DNA of 64,000 bases, taken from Lysobacter sp. ISL-50 (GTDB lineage: Bacteria; Pseudomonadota; Gammaproteobacteria; Xanthomonadales; Xanthomonadaceae). Made by a program: the position numbers and the translations under genes. The first letter of the stretch is position 1. Each line of letters begins with the position of its first letter. Below the pieces are notes generated by a model. It did no database searches and was not told the origin of the DNA. It saw only the letters and a list, made by a program, of their open reading frames with translations. Of the stretch, positions 33,188 to 42,497 are shown piece after piece. The stretch covers positions 127,907-191,906 of the forward strand of contig NZ_JAGGRI010000003.1 in NCBI RefSeq assembly GCF_018612875.1, in the 5' to 3' direction.

Positions 33188-34054
33188 ATGCGTCCAGTCC
33201 AAATGATCCCCATCCACCAAATACACGTGCTCAATCCACGGTCCAGGAACCGGCGACAACATAAAGCCATCATCGACAACATTGCGCTGGTCGGCTTGAA
33301 GAGACCCATCACGGTCAGCCGTAAGCGCCGCGAGGAAGGGGAGCTGATTTACGATTTGGTGTGTGGACAAGGGCGATTAGAGGCGTACAGAGCACTTTCC
33401 CGCTTGAGCATCCCGGCCTTCGTGGTTGAGGCCGGAGAAAGCAAGTGCATGGTGATGAGCTTGGTAGAGAATATTGCACGAAGGCAGAGGCCGGCGATCG
33501 AGATAATGCACGAAATTGGAGTTTTGCATCAGCGCGGCTACAGCGACCTGGAGATTGGCCGGAAGATCGGCATGACGTCGCAGTGGGTGGGGCAAGTGGT
33601 GACGTTGCTGACGCAAGGCGAGGAGCGACTCGTCGCTGCGGTGGAAACGGGTCTTGTTCCGATCAGTCTGGCGGTGAACATCGCCCGCAGTGACGATACG
33701 CAGACACAGCAGCTCCTCGCGGAGGCATATACCAGTGGAGTGCTCAGAGGGAAGAAGCTGGCTTTGGTGCGCAGATTATTGGAGCAGCGCTCCCGAAAAG
33801 GTAAAGTCAATCGAGCACAACCGTCGTTGCATCGGGGCAGCCGCAAGTTGACGGTCGAAAATTTAAGGCGTATCTACGAACGCGAGGTCGAGAAGCAGCA
33901 AATTTTAATCAAGAAAGCGGACGTGACTCAAAGCCGCTTGCTCTTCGTCATCCAAGCATTGCAAGAGCTGAGGAAGGATGAAGGCTTTACGGAGGTTCTA
34001 CGAAAAGAAGGAATTGATTCACTTCCTCGCGCGCTAGCGGAGCGAATGACCTGA
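33188..34054 (+). CDS. RepB/ParB-like partition protein 1
   Basis: A 288-residue ParB-like protein: MIPIHQIHVLNPRSRNR..IIDNIALVGLKRPITVSRK at the N-terminus, the ParB box CGQGRLEAYRAL and LVENIARRQRPAIE, and a central HTH (HQRGYSDLEIGRKIGMTSQWVGQVVTLL). The C-terminal half matches the RepB plasmid-partition extension. It follows the recombinase by 11 nt and precedes a second RepB-like gene. No ParA ATPase is present, so classical partition is unlikely; it may serve recombination or regulation. Confidence 0.85.
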   Translation: MRPVQMIPIHQIHVLNPRSRNRRQHKAIIDNIALVGLKRPITVSRKRREEGELIYDLVCGQGRLEAYRALSRLSIPAFVVEAGESKCMVMSLVENIARRQRPAIEIMHEIGVLHQRGYSDLEIGRKIGMTSQWVGQVVTLLTQGEERLVAAVETGLVPISLAVNIARSDDTQTQQLLAEAYTSGVLRGKKLALVRRLLEQRSRKGKVNRAQPSLHRGSRKLTVENLRRIYEREVEKQQILIKKADVTQSRLLFVIQALQELRKDEGFTEVLRKEGIDSLPRALAERMT

Positions 34055-34065
34055 GTGAGGTGTCT

Positions 34066-34986
34066 ATGAGTGATTCAATCGATAATATTGGAAAGGACGG
34101 GTTCGAGGCAGAGACTCGAATGATCCCCATCTCCTCGATAGTTCCGCTAAAGGTTCTATCCAAGGACGTCAAGAAAACGCAGAAATATCGCCAAATCGCT
34201 GCCTCGGTCAAAAGCGTGGGCTTGATCGAGCCGCCGGTAGTGTTCCCTGACAAGAAACGCGCGAGCTTCTATCTTTTGGATGGAATGCTGCGGATCGAGG
34301 TCATGAAGGATCTAGGTCTGACCGAGGTCGAGTGCTTGATCTCGACCGACGACGAAGGTTACTCCTACAACAAGCAGATCAATCGACTGTCCGTCGTACA
34401 GGAGCACCGGATGATCGTTAGAGCAGTAGAGCAAGGAGCCTCGGAAGAAGCGATCGCAGCCGCGCTTAATCTTTCCGTCGCCACCATCCACCAACGTTTC
34501 CGCATGCTGGCGGGGCTCTGCGGCGAGGTCGTCGCGCTCCTATCAGATAAGCCTTGCACGATGGTTGTACTCAGAATTCTCAAAAAGATGAAACCGCTGC
34601 GGCAAATGCAAGCGGCCGAGCTCATCGTAGGTCAGGGCAACTACTCCACCAGTTTCGCGCTAGCGATCTTGGGAGCCACGTCAGATGACCAACTCGTGGA
34701 GCCCAAGCGTGGACGGCAAGGAAGGGTGCCGGGCCCGTCACGTGAGCAGATCGGCCGACTAGAGCGAGAGTTGGCTACGGCACAGCAACGCACACGATTT
34801 GTCGAAGAAACATACGGCGTGGATAATCTGTGCCTGACGGTGGCACAGAGCTATCTAGCCAAGCTTTTAAGCAAGAACACCATTCACCGTTGGCTGTCCA
34901 AGCATCATTCGGATTACTTGTCCGAATTCCAGTCGATCGTTGCGCTTTCCTCTCTTTCCGTTTCGTCGGATTCGCCTCGCACCTAA
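34066..34986 (+). CDS. RepB/ParB-like protein 2
   Basis: A 306-residue protein with the same layout as its neighbour: MIPISSIVPLKVLSKD.., the box LLDGMLRIEVMKDLGL, and an HTH (GASEEAIAAALNLSVATIHQRFRMLAGLC). ATG 34066 is chosen because GAGGTG lies 5 nt upstream; a GTG two codons earlier is possible. ParB catalytic-type GxGxRR is altered to DGMLRIE. The two proteins may form a heteromeric partner for the recombinase, which is inference. Confidence 0.8.
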   Translation: MSDSIDNIGKDGFEAETRMIPISSIVPLKVLSKDVKKTQKYRQIAASVKSVGLIEPPVVFPDKKRASFYLLDGMLRIEVMKDLGLTEVECLISTDDEGYSYNKQINRLSVVQEHRMIVRAVEQGASEEAIAAALNLSVATIHQRFRMLAGLCGEVVALLSDKPCTMVVLRILKKMKPLRQMQAAELIVGQGNYSTSFALAILGATSDDQLVEPKRGRQGRVPGPSREQIGRLERELATAQQRTRFVEETYGVDNLCLTVAQSYLAKLLSKNTIHRWLSKHHSDYLSEFQSIVALSSLSVSSDSPRT

Positions 34987-35162
34987 CTGGCACACCGTTT
35001 AGGGCTCTGGCACATCTCTCCGGATCAATGCGAAGAATGACCGCCCATGCGAGCCGAAACTTCTTCGTGGCTCGTTCAAGTCACTCGCAGTGTTATCCAG
35101 GAGGATTTCTCGTGCTGAGCTTGGACTCGCCGCACTGAGATCAGGCGGCTGGTCTCTTCCAT

Positions 35163-35543
35163 CTATGTTCTTGCTCGATTAATTTTCGCGTATTCGAACA
35201 ACTCGACGACATTTCCCGACGGATCCTGAAGCAGGATTTGCCGCCCTGCTCCTGCCTCAGCGATGTCGCCGCGGAAGCTTTCTCCAGCCTTTCGAAGCTC
35301 GCCGATCATTTCATCGAGATCATCTGTGACGATCATGAACCTGCTCCACCCACCCGGTTGAGGAGAACCTCCTGCTTTTCCGGCACTGCCGGCCCCGGGC
35401 GCATTGAGGAAGAGATATAGATCTTCGCGGGCCAGTTCAGCGAATTTTCCTAGATTGTGCTTCGCGACTGCAAAACCCAAGCGGTCCCGATAGAAGGCAA
35501 CGGACTTATCGATTTCGTTCGCAATGTATCTAACAGAAGCCAT
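35163..35543 (-). CDS. VOC-family (glyoxalase-like) protein
   Basis: A 126-residue single-module VOC protein: VRYIANEIDKSVAFYRDRLGFAVA at the start and LLQDPSGNVVELFEYA at the end, the two beta-alpha-beta-beta-beta halves of the family. Members are glyoxalases, dioxygenases or antibiotic-binding proteins; the substrate cannot be read. Single VOC genes are common in integron cassettes, and an attC-like sequence lies 170 bp away. Confidence 0.85.
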   Translation of the reverse strand: MASVRYIANEIDKSVAFYRDRLGFAVAKHNLGKFAELAREDLYLFLNAPGAGSAGKAGGSPQPGGWSRFMIVTDDLDEMIGELRKAGESFRGDIAEAGAGRQILLQDPSGNVVELFEYAKINRART

Positions 35544-36041
35544 GCGTCTATCTCCTTTGCGTAATGGGCGCGAAATGCTCGGTCAGTAACTCGCAGCCGT
35601 TGTTAAACGCGGCCAATGCTGCGCGCAGACATAGTAGTCGCGCTTAGGCATGATGATTCCTTGAAGGAAGCGTGAAAATCTAGTGCCGAGCACTTGACGG
35701 TTTATTCCAGCCGAAGCCGCTTCGCGGCTCGGCTCTATTCCGGCGTTAGGCACCACAGTCAGCCGATCAGAGCGAAGTTCCAATTCTTCCGCTTCAGCCT
35801 GAAATGAATCGCCCTGGGTGTGGACGGTCGTTGGCCGGCGGGCGCACGGGGCTCGAGTTCACTTCAACATCAAAGTGCATTACTAACTGTTGACCGGTCA
35901 CTGGCCGCCTCGATGGTGCTATCGAAGGCCACGACGCGGTGGCGCTGCACTTCGCACGGTGGTATGTCCGATGCCCCACGGCAAGTACCGGCCAGTCCAC
36001 GCGCCCGTATATTTCAGGCCAACGGCGGCGGACCCCATAGG
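35544..36041. other. Gene-free region with attC-like remnant
   Basis: About 500 bp without a supported gene. From 35680 to 35754 it resembles an integron attC site: a hairpin centre AGCCGC-TTC-GCGGCT, then ATTCCGGCGTTAGGCAC with the right core GTTAGGC (35745-35751). On the other side GTGCCGAGCAC replaces the expected GCCTAAC-type partner core, so the site looks decayed on one side. Confidence 0.45.
35711..35732. repeat. 22-bp hairpin repeat, copy 2
   Basis: Same 22 bp as at 30976-30997; here it forms the centre of the attC-like sequence. Confidence 0.7.
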
Positions 36042-37571
36042 TCACTGCGGCGAGCCATCCCTATGTGGCGCCGTGCGACGCGGCGAGCGCTTCAGGAGAC
36101 GATCTAGATCAGAGAAGTCATAAGGTTTCGGCAAAAATTCGCAGTTGGGCGGCATGCTTGGTAACCAGTTCGGTGAATAGCCCGATGTCAGGATGACGCG
36201 GAGATTGGGTCTGGACTCATGAAGTTGGTTCGCCAAGTCGATGCCCGTTAACCCGCCCGGCATGGATACGTCGCTAAAGACGATGTCGATTGACGTGCCG
36301 CTGCTCACGATGTCTAGGGCCTCTTGAGCGGTCTTTGCGGTAACTAGGCTGTATCCTGCATCGACCAAGCTGTCTGATGCGATGTCCAGGATGTTCTCGT
36401 CATCGTCTACAAATAGAACGGTCGTTTTCGCCTCCGCAGGTTCCTGTCCCGTCAGAGGAAAATGCAACAAGACGCAGGTGCCTTGTCCGGCCACCGATTG
36501 GAGTTCTAGTGAGCCCCCAGACTGCTGGGCGAAGCCATACACTTGGCTGAGGCCAAGCCCGCTGCCGCGTCCGACCTCCTTGGTTGTATAAAACGGTTCA
36601 GTGGCTCGTTGAGCCACCTCGACCGACATGCCTTCGCCGTCGTCCGAGACCGAAATAGTCAGCATCTCTCCAGAGACATAAGTCGCAAGGCAGATTCGTC
36701 CAGTGGGCTTCTTGATTGCGTCTCGAGCATTGATCACGAGATTCAACAGCGCCGCTTCCAATTGCGTGGGGTCAACTTGCAGCACTGTATTAGTGCTGCG
36801 AAGGTCGTAGACCAGTTCGATATGTTCGTCGCATACGCGACTGAGCAACATGTCTATTTCGCGCAGGAGCGCATCCACCTCAATCGTCTTCGGGCGCAGT
36901 GCCTGACCGCGAGAGAAGGCTAAGAGCTGTTTGGTCAGGCGTGTGCCTCGGTCCAGAGCACGACGGGCGGTGGCCAAGGCACGACCGTGCTTTTCCTCAT
37001 CATGGCGAACGGTAGCCATGCGACCCAGGCTGTTAGCGATAACCGTAAGAAGATTGTTGAAATCATGGGACAAGCCATAGGTCAGCTGGCCGACCGCCTC
37101 AAGCTTCTGTGCCTGAAACAGCGCACTCTGAGCGTCGGCAAGCGCCTGTTCGGCTTTCTTGCGCTCGGTAATATCGCGGGTGACCTTAGCGAATCCCAGG
37201 AGCATCCCATCCTGCCGGATGGCATCGATGATAACGTGGGCGCAGAATCGCGTTCCATCCTTGCGCACCCGCCAGCCCTCCGCTTCGAACCGACCGGTGC
37301 TGCCGGCTTCGGCCAGTGCGGCTTCAGGGGCGCCAGCTGCAATGTCCTGCGGCGTGTAAAACATCGAGAAGTGCCGGTCAATCACCTCAGGGGCTCGGTA
37401 GCCGCAAATGCGTTCACCGCCTGGGTTCCAACTTGCAATGATGCCGTTCGGGTCCAGCATATAAATGGCGTAATCAACCACGCCGCTGATTAGGAGTTCG
37501 AACTGGCGGGACTCGTTAATCAGCGGAGCACCCTCGTGCGATTCGGCCGGTTCATGGGCAGGAGTCGTCAT
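36042..37571 (-). CDS. Hybrid histidine kinase with PAS and receiver domains
   Basis: A 509-residue hybrid sensor kinase. A PAS domain covers about 20-140 (LISGVVDYAIYMLDPNGIIASWNPGGERICGY). The dimer/phosphoacceptor helix has GQLTYGLSHDFNNLL with H169. The ATP-binding domain has NLVINARDAI, DDGEGM and GRGSGLGLSQVYGF. A C-terminal receiver (from 385) carries VLFVDDDENILD and D434 in VFSDVSMPGG. No membrane segment is seen, so it is a cytoplasmic sensor. ATG 37571 is preferred for GGAAG upstream; the frame opens 39 nt earlier with TTG. The output partner is unknown. Confidence 0.9.
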   Translation of the reverse strand: MTTPAHEPAESHEGAPLINESRQFELLISGVVDYAIYMLDPNGIIASWNPGGERICGYRAPEVIDRHFSMFYTPQDIAAGAPEAALAEAGSTGRFEAEGWRVRKDGTRFCAHVIIDAIRQDGMLLGFAKVTRDITERKKAEQALADAQSALFQAQKLEAVGQLTYGLSHDFNNLLTVIANSLGRMATVRHDEEKHGRALATARRALDRGTRLTKQLLAFSRGQALRPKTIEVDALLREIDMLLSRVCDEHIELVYDLRSTNTVLQVDPTQLEAALLNLVINARDAIKKPTGRICLATYVSGEMLTISVSDDGEGMSVEVAQRATEPFYTTKEVGRGSGLGLSQVYGFAQQSGGSLELQSVAGQGTCVLLHFPLTGQEPAEAKTTVLFVDDDENILDIASDSLVDAGYSLVTAKTAQEALDIVSSGTSIDIVFSDVSMPGGLTGIDLANQLHESRPNLRVILTSGYSPNWLPSMPPNCEFLPKPYDFSDLDRLLKRSPRRTAPHRDGSPQ

Positions 37572-37818
37572 TGAGGTGTCTTCCGGGGCGGGAGAATAGC
37601 CTGCGACCAAACAATGACGAAGTTGTTAAGATGGCTAGAGATAGGGCGCCATTCCCAAAGTGATGCAAATTTCGTGCCTGCCGTGGAGGCTCGGTACCCA
37701 AGGCCGGACAGTCGTCAATCAGCGTGCGTCGTACCGGAAAAAGTTGCGTGTGGATGAAGATGTTGAGCCCTTCTCAAGATTAAGCATCTGGATATGGCCA
37801 TCCACTAGATCTACTTTT

Positions 37819-37840
37819 CCGAAGCCGCTTCGCGGCTCGG
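37819..37840. repeat. 22-bp hairpin repeat, copy 3
   Basis: Same 22 bp as copies 1 and 2, in the 318-bp gap between the SulP and kinase genes. No integron core sequence flanks it. Apart from this repeat the gap shows nothing gene-like. Confidence 0.7.
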
Positions 37841-37889
37841 CCGTTCACGTCTCATCCTGGCAACCGGACGTCCGTCAACTCGATAGCGG

Positions 37890-39368
37890 TCAGTGCCCTA
37901 GGTTCAAGGTGGAGTTTTTGTCCCGATGCTGGTTCAACCGCTCGACTAGCGTCTCGCTGGCGTGATTCAGGCCAACGACTTCGACCTCGGCGCCATGCGC
38001 CCGCAGCTTCAGCACGACACGATCGAGCGCGCCGACCGCGCTCAGATCCCAGAAGTGCGCCGCGGTCAGGTCGATGACCACCGTCTTCGCCGCGTGGATG
38101 AAGTCGAAACTGTTGACGAACTGGGTGGCGGAGGCGAAGAAAACTTCGCCACGCACCGAATAGACGCGGACGCCGTCTTCGCGGTCGTGATCGCCGACTT
38201 CCAGCATCGCGCTGACCCGGCGGGCGAACGACAGCGCCGTCAGCAGCACGCCGGTCAGCACTCCCTTGGCGAGGTCATGGGTGGCGACGGTGACGACGAC
38301 CGTACCGATCATGATGATCGACGCGCTCGCCGGATGGGCCCTGAGGTCGGCGATCGACTTCCACTGAAACGTACCGATGCTGACCATGATCATGACCGCT
38401 ACCAGCGCCGCCATCGGGATGCGCCCGACCCACTCGGACGCATAGACCACCAACAGCAGGAGCACCACGCCGGCGACGAGGCAGGACAGGCGACCGCGCC
38501 CGCCCGCGGTCACGTTAATGACCGACTGGCCGATCATCGCGCAGCCCGCCATGCCGCCGAACAGGCCCGCAACGATGTTGGCCGCGCCTTGGCCGCCGCA
38601 TTCGCGGCGACGATGGGTCGGCGTATCGGTCATGTCCTCTACAATCTGCGCGGTCATCAGGGACTCCAGCAGGCCGACCACGGCCAACGTCGCCGATACC
38701 GGCAGCAAGATCCGCAAGGTCTCCCAGGTCGGCGGCACGTCGGGGAGCAGGAAGCGCGGCAGTTCGCTGGGTAGCTGGCCCATATCGCTGACGGTCCGGA
38801 TATCCAGCCCGAGCCCCATCGCCACCGCGGTCAAGACGACGATGGCGACCAAAGGCGACGGCACCGCGCGAGTCGCCAACGGCAGCAGGTAGATGATCGC
38901 CAAGCCTGCTGCACAGACCGCATAAACCGTCCACGGCATGCCGATCAGTTCCGGCAACTGGGCCAGGAAGATCAGGATGGCCAGCGCATTGACGAAGCCG
39001 GTCACCACCGAACGGGAAACGAAGCGCATCAAGGCGTTCAACCGCAGTGCGCCCGCACCGATCTGCAGGATGCCGGTCAGTATCGTGGCGGCGAAAAGGT
39101 ATTGCACGCCGTGGTCTTTGACCAAACCCACCATCAGCAGCGCCATGGCCCCGGTTGCGGCGGAAATCATGCCCGGTCGGCCGCCGGCGATCGCGGTGAT
39201 CACCGCGATGCAGAACGAGGCATACAGGCCGACCTTGGGGTCGACGCCGGCGATGATGGAGAACGCGATGGCTTCAGGAATGAGCGCCAGCGCGACCAGC
39301 AGACCGGACAACAGGTCGCCGCGGACATTGCCGAACCACTGCTCGCGCAGGGAATAGGAGACGGACAT
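37890..39368 (-). CDS. SulP-family anion transporter with STAS domain
   Basis: A 492-residue membrane transporter. It starts with the SulP signature region ([35 protein letters not shown]), has about ten hydrophobic segments to residue 385, and ends with a cytoplasmic STAS domain ([24 protein letters not shown]). SulP proteins carry sulfate, bicarbonate or other anions across the inner membrane; the STAS domain regulates transport. The ATG with GGAG upstream at 39368 is chosen over a start six codons earlier. Probably ordinary chromosomal content. Confidence 0.9.
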   Translation of the reverse strand: MSVSYSLREQWFGNVRGDLLSGLLVALALIPEAIAFSIIAGVDPKVGLYASFCIAVITAIAGGRPGMISAATGAMALLMVGLVKDHGVQYLFAATILTGILQIGAGALRLNALMRFVSRSVVTGFVNALAILIFLAQLPELIGMPWTVYAVCAAGLAIIYLLPLATRAVPSPLVAIVVLTAVAMGLGLDIRTVSDMGQLPSELPRFLLPDVPPTWETLRILLPVSATLAVVGLLESLMTAQIVEDMTDTPTHRRRECGGQGAANIVAGLFGGMAGCAMIGQSVINVTAGGRGRLSCLVAGVVLLLLVVYASEWVGRIPMAALVAVMIMVSIGTFQWKSIADLRAHPASASIIMIGTVVVTVATHDLAKGVLTGVLLTALSFARRVSAMLEVGDHDREDGVRVYSVRGEVFFASATQFVNSFDFIHAAKTVVIDLTAAHFWDLSAVGALDRVVLKLRAHGAEVEVVGLNHASETLVERLNQHRDKNSTLNLGH

Positions 39369-39769
39369 GGAACACTCCACGCGCACCTAGCGGGCGCGCC
39401 TTGCAGGATCATAGGGAGAGGCACGACGAAATGCGCCCGAACTAAGGGCGGGTAACCTGATGCATTGGGTCAGGGTGGTGTCATTCGTGCGGAGTGGTAC
39501 CTAGTCAGTCCACGCAGTCTATCGCGCTTCAACACGCCGGCTCAATCGTTGGAAACCGCGGATGCAGGCTGGCGGGGCGGCAGACGGCTTAGTTGCTGAC
39601 AGTTGGATAAGGATGAGTGTATTTGATCCCGTGAGCAAGCGAACTGTCATTCGGCGACAAAGAGCTGCGACCGGTACATTTCGCTTCACGGCCGAGAAAG
39701 CGAAACGGTGAGGGCTAATTCGCGGTAGCCGCGCCGACCTTCTGGGCCTAGTCTCTGCGTTGAGGGAAC
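39369..39769. other. Gene-free region
   Basis: About 400 bp between the SulP gene and a small hypothetical gene. Frames here are Arg-rich shadows. No repeat, hairpin or promoter was recognised. Confidence 0.35.
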
Positions 39770-40093
39770 TTACCCCGATACCGTTGTCATCGGCCACGGC
39801 GCGGCCAGTTCGGCACGTACGACCTCCCCTTGACCGGCCAGCCAACGCGCGACCCAGCCCACGGCGGCGGCGTCCGTGCGAAACGGGCGGGTCACGTGGT
39901 CTTTGACACTCCGGTGTCGTCGGATCGTGGCGATCGCACCGTCAGAATCCCGCGCGGGCGTGATCGTCGCCAGCCACGCGTCGATGTCGTCATCGGGAAC
40001 TGCCACCAGATGGGGCGGCAGGATCGAGCTCGTGAAAGGCGCCTCCCAATGGAAGCCAGGAGGCAGGCTCTGCGATAGCTGATGGGCGTCCAT
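39770..40093 (-). CDS. Small hypothetical protein
   Basis: A 107-residue frame with protein-like composition: GFHWEAPFTSSILPPHLVAVPDDDIDAWLATITPARDSDGAIATIRRHRSVKDHV. Similar short proteins of unknown function are common in this bacterial group. No clear ribosome site; a hairpin lies 20 nt upstream of the start. It marks the left flank of element B. Confidence 0.5.
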   Translation of the reverse strand: MDAHQLSQSLPPGFHWEAPFTSSILPPHLVAVPDDDIDAWLATITPARDSDGAIATIRRHRSVKDHVTRPFRTDAAAVGWVARWLAGQGEVVRAELAAPWPMTTVSG

Positions 40094-40113
40094 GGTGCGG
40101 ACGCTAAATCACC

Positions 40114-40136
40114 GGCGTCTCGTAAACCGAGACGCC
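40114..40136. terminator. Hairpin at left flank of element B
   Basis: GGCGTCTCG-TAAAC-CGAGACGCC, a perfect 9-bp stem followed on the plus strand by AAAA. It lies 20 nt after the stop of the HTH gene on the minus strand, without a U-run in that direction. Confidence 0.45.
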
Positions 40137-40156
40137 AAAAGCTCCGCGCGGTCGGA

Positions 40157-40672
40157 CTACTCCTTCGCAGCCGGCTTAGCGGTCGAACCCTTCTTCGCCG
40201 GGGCTTTCTTTTTTGCCTTGGCGGCCGGCACGGTTGCCTGTGCTTGGGCCAGTAGGTCCTGCACCTGTGCTTTGGACAACCCGCGGATCAAGGCGATCTT
40301 GTCCAAGAACTCTTGGCGAGGACGGGTTTCGGTCTGTTCCCAGTTGTAAAGCGTCTGCGAACTGGCGCCGAGCAACGGTGCGAACGCGTCGCGCGACAGT
40401 CCCAGCCGCTCCCGCAATTTGCGCAGAAGTGCGCCGGAGTACCGCGACTGTTTGCCTGACTCGCTGGAACCCGCCTTGGCTGGCGTGTTCTTAGACGTGC
40501 CTTTAGACAACTTCACAACATCACGTTGCAGCTTCTCCACTTCATTCTTGAGCGCGGAAATCGCTTTTCGCTGCGCCAGAACCTGCGCCCGAAGCGGATC
40601 AACCTGTTGCCGCATTTCCTTCCGCGCCAGTCGGGTGATCTCATCTTTTAAAACAGTAGCGATGTTCGGCAT
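40157..40672 (-). CDS. Coiled-coil and HTH protein with Lys/Ala tail
   Basis: A 171-residue protein. Residues 1-60 are a basic coiled coil (ITRLARKEMRQQVDPLRAQVLAQRKAISALKNEVEKLQRDVVKL), residues 82-135 an XRE-like HTH (LLRKLRERLGLSRDAFAPLLGASSQTLYNWEQTE), and the tail is Lys/Ala/Pro-rich. A GGAAG ribosome site precedes the ATG. Such proteins often bind DNA as dimers and control element genes. It sits at the end of the element B recombinase module. Confidence 0.8.
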   Translation of the reverse strand: MPNIATVLKDEITRLARKEMRQQVDPLRAQVLAQRKAISALKNEVEKLQRDVVKLSKGTSKNTPAKAGSSESGKQSRYSGALLRKLRERLGLSRDAFAPLLGASSQTLYNWEQTETRPRQEFLDKIALIRGLSKAQVQDLLAQAQATVPAAKAKKKAPAKKGSTAKPAAKE

Positions 40673-40716
40673 GCATGCTTCCTTATATTGAACGTTCAGG
40701 GAAAACGACCAGAGCG

Positions 40717-41160
40717 CTAGGACCTAATCGCCAATCCTGGCGATAGGCCAAGGCGATCAAGCTGATCCTGCCACAGAAGTGGCGGGCTCATGCCCAACCG
40801 ATCGATCTGCACATCGGGCACGGTGTCATCCAGAATCCCGGCGATGATCTCGGGGGCCAGCAGCGTCAAATTGATGATTCGGCCTACATAACTGTTGTCG
40901 GTGGATTCGCGTTCCGCGATCTCTTTTGCGGAAGCGACCTCACCGCTGTCCAACATGCCCCGCCACCGAAAGCCTCGGGCCAGCGCTCGTTGCAACGATG
41001 TCAGGTCGGACGCCGATGCCGCTGCCGCGACGTCTTTCGGAAGTCCGATTCGCTTTCGCCCCGCACGCCGGGTGATGCTGACCGGCAGGATGACCGTCAG
41101 CGCGCCATCGCTGGTCACGATAATGTTCGGCGATCCGGCCATTTTCAGCATCGGCTTCAT
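40717..41160 (-). CDS. HTH partner of recombinase (element B)
   Basis: A 147-residue protein overlapping the recombinase gene by 4 nt, as its element A homologue does (21881-22327). HTH region: LDSGEVASAKEIAERESTDNSYVGRIINLTLLAPEIIAGILDD. N-terminal strand-rich part differs. Probable recombination accessory or regulator. Confidence 0.8.
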   Translation of the reverse strand: MKPMLKMAGSPNIIVTSDGALTVILPVSITRRAGRKRIGLPKDVAAAASASDLTSLQRALARGFRWRGMLDSGEVASAKEIAERESTDNSYVGRIINLTLLAPEIIAGILDDTVPDVQIDRLGMSPPLLWQDQLDRLGLSPGLAIRS

Positions 41161-42497
41161 GCCGCCACCGCCTGGGATTCAAACGCGCTAGCAAGCGATG
41201 TGATCCCGTTGGGGTGAAACCTGATCTCGATGGCTTCCGGCCGCACCACGACCTGCTCCACCAGTAATTTGACCAGCCGCTGCTGCTCAGCGGGGAACAA
41301 GGCGTCCCAAACCTGATCAAACTGGCGCAGCGCCACCGTGACCTGGGCTTCGTCCAACGCGCAATCGAGCGCGACCGCCTTCTGCGTGATGAGCTGGAGC
41401 ATCTCCTCGGACGTCAGCAGCGTTCGCAAGTACGACATGACGAGGGACTCGACTTCCTGCGCCGGCAAACGTGGTATCTGGGTCGCCGCCTTACCTTCAT
41501 GAATCTGAGTGGTACTCAGGTAGTAGCGATACATCCGACCATTGCGTTTGGTGGTGTGCCACGGCGTCAGCGCCCGGCGATCCGGTCCGACCAATAGCCC
41601 CTTGAGCAGGAAATGCACGCCTGCGCGACTGGCATTGCCGCGAGCGTGGGCGTTCTTGCTCAGCACCGCATGCACTTGCTCCCACACCGCCGCTTCAATG
41701 ATGGGTGGATGGCAGTCCTTGAAGTACTGATCCAGATGCTTCAGTTCTCCGAGATAGGTGTGGTTGTGCAGAATCTTTTGGATCGTGCTTCTGTCGTGGG
41801 GTTGGGGCTCCCGAACGCGGCCATCGCGCGTTGTCCACGCCTTGCTCTGGTAGCCCATGCCGCGCATGTCGTTGACCACGGTCAAAATCGACTCAGTCTC
41901 GATCAAGCGGCGGAAGATCATGCGGACTTGCGCTGCCTCGGCGTGGTTTACGACCAAGCGCCGGTCCTTAACGTCGTAGCCAAGCGGTGGGATGCCATGC
42001 ATCCACAGCCCCTTCTTCTTACTGGCTAGCATCTTGTCACGTACCCGATCCACGGCCAGCTCGCGTTCAAACTGGGCAAACGTCATCATCATGTTCAAGG
42101 TCATGCGGCCCACCGCATCCTTGGTGCTGAAATTCTCGGTGATCGACACCAGCGTGACCTTGTGCTGCTCCAGGAAGTCGATCAGCACCGGAAAGTCGCG
42201 CATCGACCGCGTCAATCGGTCCAGCTTGTAAACCACCACCACGTCAATCCGACCCTGCCGGATGTCCTCCATCAAGCGTTGCAAGACCGGCCGGTTCATG
42301 TCGCGCGCCGACACAGCGAGTTCGTCGTAGTCGTCGGCGACCTGCGCCCAACCCTCGCTGCGCCGGCTGGCGATATAGTTCGAGCCACCATCGCGTTGCG
42401 CCTCAATGGAGTTGTACTCGCGCTCCAACCCCTCTTCGTTTGATTTGCGCGCATAGACAGCGCAGCGCAGTCGCCTTGCTGTGGGCGCGGTCGTCAT
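41157..42497 (-). CDS. Large serine recombinase (element B)
   Basis: A 446-residue serine recombinase homologous to the element A enzyme: CAVYARKSNEEG with S19, YKLDRLTRSMRD, DAVGRMTLNMMMTFAQFERELAVDRVRDKM, and KKGLWMHGIPPLGYDV. The C-terminal third diverges more, as expected if it binds other att sites. It lies in a chain of overlapping minus-strand genes together with two small proteins that keep only a degenerate resolvase fold. Confidence 0.95.
   Translation of the reverse strand: MTTAPTARRLRCAVYARKSNEEGLEREYNSIEAQRDGGSNYIASRRSEGWAQVADDYDELAVSARDMNRPVLQRLMEDIRQGRIDVVVVYKLDRLTRSMRDFPVLIDFLEQHKVTLVSITENFSTKDAVGRMTLNMMMTFAQFERELAVDRVRDKMLASKKKGLWMHGIPPLGYDVKDRRLVVNHAEAAQVRMIFRRLIETESILTVVNDMRGMGYQSKAWTTRDGRVREPQPHDRSTIQKILHNHTYLGELKHLDQYFKDCHPPIIEAAVWEQVHAVLSKNAHARGNASRAGVHFLLKGLLVGPDRRALTPWHTTKRNGRMYRYYLSTTQIHEGKAATQIPRLPAQEVESLVMSYLRTLLTSEEMLQLITQKAVALDCALDEAQVTVALRQFDQVWDALFPAEQQRLVKLLVEQVVVRPEAIEIRFHPNGITSLASAFESQAVAA

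Noticed and set aside
37819..37840. attC site at hairpin copies 1 and 3
   Set aside because: Only the central hairpin matches; no GTTRRRY or RYYYAAC core flanks these copies.
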